15,989 nucleotides of DNA from Planctomycetaceae bacterium (GTDB lineage: Bacteria > Planctomycetota > Phycisphaerae > Phycisphaerales > SM1A02), in NCBI GenBank assembly GCA_947474205.1, contig CANJIC010000018.1, positions 1 through 15,989 on the forward strand, given 5' to 3'. Positions 14,334-15,989 of the stretch are shown here, piece after piece (within the stretch, counting starts at the first letter, position 1; every line of letters starts with the position of its first letter). Below the pieces are notes generated by a model. That model saw nothing but the letters and a program-made list of their open reading frames with translations, was not told the origin of the DNA and did not search any database. Made by a program: the position numbers and the translations under genes.

Positions 14334-15101
14334 ATGAACCAAAACACTTCAATCAATCTTGCGCTTGTAGTGACAACACACAACAGCATTCGGACAATTT
14401 CTCGCTGTTTGGAAAGCGTGCGCGGGTTGGTCAACAAAATCTACGTGGTTGATAGTGGCAGCACGGATGGCACGATTGAGTTGTGTAAACAGCACGGCGC
14501 CGAAGTGGTGCATCAACCTTGGCAGGGATTTGCCAAGCAAAAAGAATTCGCCATTTCGCTCGCCACATCCCATGAGTGGGTCTTGTTGCTGGACAGCGAC
14601 GAAAGTTTGGAGCCAAGTTTGCAGCAGGGCTTGCGTCTGGCCATCAGCAATGCCGCGCCCGCCACGCGCGCCATTGAGATCAACAGAAAAATGTGGTACG
14701 TGGGCGGCTGGATCAACCATGTCGGATTTCCAGATTGGGTTGTGCGATGCGGGCGGCAAGGCGCGCTGCGAATGGTTCACAAGCCAGTGCATGAGCGCTT
14801 GGAGGCTGACGGACCAACTGTGCGCGCCGCAGGGATTTGCCGCCACGATTCTTGGGACGGAATTTGCGATGCGCTTGAGCGGGGCGCGAAATACGCCAGG
14901 CTTTCCGCGGAAGTGCGAAAGCCCAAAAAATTTCCGTTGCTCTACAGTTTCTTCAGTGTTCTGGCACTGGTCTTTAAATACGGTATTGTGCGGCGCGGAT
15001 TTCTGGATGGCTGGCGCGGCACTGTGGCGATTATTTCTTATTCAATCGGAAAGTTTGCGAACACCATGGCTGCTTTTGAGCGTCATAAGAGCGAGGGGTA
15101 A
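14334..15101 (+). CDS. GT2-family glycosyltransferase, WaaE/KdtX-like (LPS core type)
   Basis: This 255-residue cytoplasmic or membrane-associated GT-A enzyme starts at the ATG at 14334; an in-frame TTG at 14322 would add four residues. The N-terminal nucleotide-binding fold shows LALVVTTHNS (8-17) and VVDSGSTDGT (38-47). HQPWQGFAKQKEFA (60-73) and LLLDSDE (84-90), whose Asp87-Ser-Asp89 is the metal/nucleotide-sugar-binding DxD motif, follow. The acceptor half contains WYVGGWINHVGFPDW (121-135) and HKPVHERL (149-156). The end, KYGIVRRGFLDGWRG (215-229), is typical of WaaE-like enzymes that add glucose to the inner core of lipopolysaccharide. The exact sugar and acceptor are unproven. The stop codon directly abuts the start of the O-antigen-ligase-like gene, so the two are very likely co-transcribed and translationally coupled. 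Confidence 0.9.
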   Translation: MNQNTSINLALVVTTHNSIRTISRCLESVRGLVNKIYVVDSGSTDGTIELCKQHGAEVVHQPWQGFAKQKEFAISLATSHEWVLLLDSDESLEPSLQQGLRLAISNAAPATRAIEINRKMWYVGGWINHVGFPDWVVRCGRQGALRMVHKPVHERLEADGPTVRAAGICRHDSWDGICDALERGAKYARLSAEVRKPKKFPLLYSFFSVLALVFKYGIVRRGFLDGWRGTVAIISYSIGKFANTMAAFERHKSEG

Positions 15102-15989
15102 GTGGAAATATCGAATAGTGGATCTAAGGTTGGTTGGTTTACTCGCCTCTTCGCCAAAATGGGTCTTGACCTGCGGCTCTTTTATATTGCGGTTCCGAGA
15201 GCGAAAGGCGATCTCATTGGTGAGCCAGCGCATCTTGTGGCAGCAATCTTTGCAATTGTTTGCGAGGCAATTTCCACCGCTTCAGCCAGTGTTGGCATAA
15301 ACATACTTTTGATCGCCACGCTCCTGCGCGCGCCCGCTCTTGTTCCATCTTGGAGACAAATGTTGAGCCAAACATGGTTCAAATTGCTTTTATTGTGGAT
15401 CGCCTGGATGGCAATTTCCGTCGCATGGTCGCCAGATGTGCCAAAAGGATTCAACCAATTGGGACGTTTTAAATTTTTCATATGGATCCCGATGTTGTGG
15501 CCCTTGTATAAACAATGGCGTTGGTTGTTCGCAGGTTTATTGCTTTCAACATTTGTGTTGCAATGCATACAGGTTACGGGCGCCTTTGGAGACACTTATC
15601 ACGGTCAACTTTTAACAAATGGGATTCGACACCCTACGGTGGTGGGGATGTGGGATGCAATCGCGCTTAGTTGCTGGCTGTTCATGGCGGTTGCTTTGAA
15701 TTGGCAAACAATGTTGTTGTGTATTCCGCTGGCGGTACTTTCAGCAGTAGGTTTTATTTGGGCGGGACAACGGGCGACTTTACTTGGAATTTTAGTGGAA
15801 ATCATTATTGCAAATATTGTGTTGGTCTTTGCCGTTCGTCGTTGGTTGCGTAGAGCCGCGTTGCGTGTGGTTTTGGGGCTTGTTGTCATTGGAGGGGTGT
15901 ATTTCTTTATTGGTGACCAACTCACGGCGAAGTTGAAGCGTGTTTACAACGAATCCACAAAAAATTTAATTATGGTTGAAATGAATGAC
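15102..15989 (+). CDS. O-antigen ligase/polymerase (Wzy/WaaL-like) membrane protein, cut by window end
   Basis: A GTG at 15102 directly follows the TAA of the glycosyltransferase gene and is preceded by GAGGGG at 4 bases, a strong Shine-Dalgarno. The frame stays open to the last base, giving 296 residues of an unfinished protein that starts MEISNSGSKVGW (GTG read as Met). Several hydrophobic segments are seen (about 45-75, 93-107, 125-153, 186-212, 214-238, 250-270). ISVAWSPDVPKGFNQLGRF (about 104-122) and WAGQRATLLGILVE (about 217-230) resemble the corresponding positions in O-antigen ligase/polymerase family proteins (PF04932 type), where the Arg in the RxT region is conserved. These join or polymerise lipid-linked sugars on the periplasmic face. 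Ligase and polymerase cannot be told apart here, since the long periplasmic loop lies beyond the window. Confidence 0.8.
   Translation, partial: MEISNSGSKVGWFTRLFAKMGLDLRLFYIAVPRAKGDLIGEPAHLVAAIFAIVCEAISTASASVGINILLIATLLRAPALVPSWRQMLSQTWFKLLLLWIAWMAISVAWSPDVPKGFNQLGRFKFFIWIPMLWPLYKQWRWLFAGLLLSTFVLQCIQVTGAFGDTYHGQLLTNGIRHPTVVGMWDAIALSCWLFMAVALNWQTMLLCIPLAVLSAVGFIWAGQRATLLGILVEIIIANIVLVFAVRRWLRRAALRVVLGLVVIGGVYFFIGDQLTAKLKRVYNESTKNLIMVEMND

Noticed and set aside
14001..14342. 113-residue minus-strand open frame in the desaturase-glycosyltransferase gap
   Set aside because: No recognisable motif or hydrophobic pattern; it overlaps the divergent glycosyltransferase start and the desaturase leader.
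14449..15300. 283-residue plus-strand frame across the glycosyltransferase and ligase junction
   Set aside because: It runs in another frame through two genes with clear family motifs; its translation is rich in Cys, Arg and Ser as typical shadows.

Overview
The window carries thirteen protein genes (eleven complete, two cut by the window ends) and no rRNA, tRNA, CRISPR array or insertion sequence that I can see. Base composition is moderate to high in GC, with many GCGC/CGCG steps, in every gene except 5436-6743, which is clearly AT-rich. An O-antigen-ligase-like gene and a WaaE-like glycosyltransferase point to a bacterium with a Gram-negative type envelope. The mix of a glycosylasparaginase, a DUF5690 protein, a DUF3817 protein and large GT-C-like membrane proteins would fit Planctomycetota/PVC or a neighbouring phylum. 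This placement is an inference with low confidence.

Layout. (1) 1-3295, minus strand: a signalling cluster read in the order PepSY-like exported protein, OmpR-family response regulator, sensor histidine kinase, MFS transporter (cut at base 1). (2) 3443-5351, plus strand: a small DUF3817 membrane protein and a DASS/SLC13-family anion transporter. (3) 5436-6743, minus strand: an AT-rich DUF5690/MFS-like membrane protein with hairpins on both sides, probably acquired by transfer. (4) 6926-9143: a divergent pair, a ChaA-type cation/proton antiporter (minus) and a glycosylasparaginase with no signal peptide (plus). (5) 9140-12927: two large GT-C-like membrane proteins transcribed divergently. The minus-strand one contains a tandem array of eight 39-bp units that encodes a Gly/Arg/Asp/Pro-rich insert. 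(6) 13079-13978, minus: a membrane fatty-acid desaturase. (7) 14334-15989, plus: a GT2 glycosyltransferase whose stop codon directly abuts the GTG start of an O-antigen-ligase-like gene cut by the window end.

How the genes fit together. Region 1 looks like an envelope-stress or ligand-sensing regulatory unit. Regions 5 to 7 concern the cell surface: lipid unsaturation, lipid-linked sugar transfer and O-antigen or core assembly. Regions 2 to 4 are mostly transport. The most unusual items are the polar 39-bp minisatellite inside a membrane glycosyltransferase-like gene, the compositionally foreign DUF5690 gene, the Asn/Gln/Thr-rich insertion in the ATP lid of the kinase, and mixed translation signals: some genes have good Shine-Dalgarno sites, while others have a -10-like box placed as for a leaderless mRNA.
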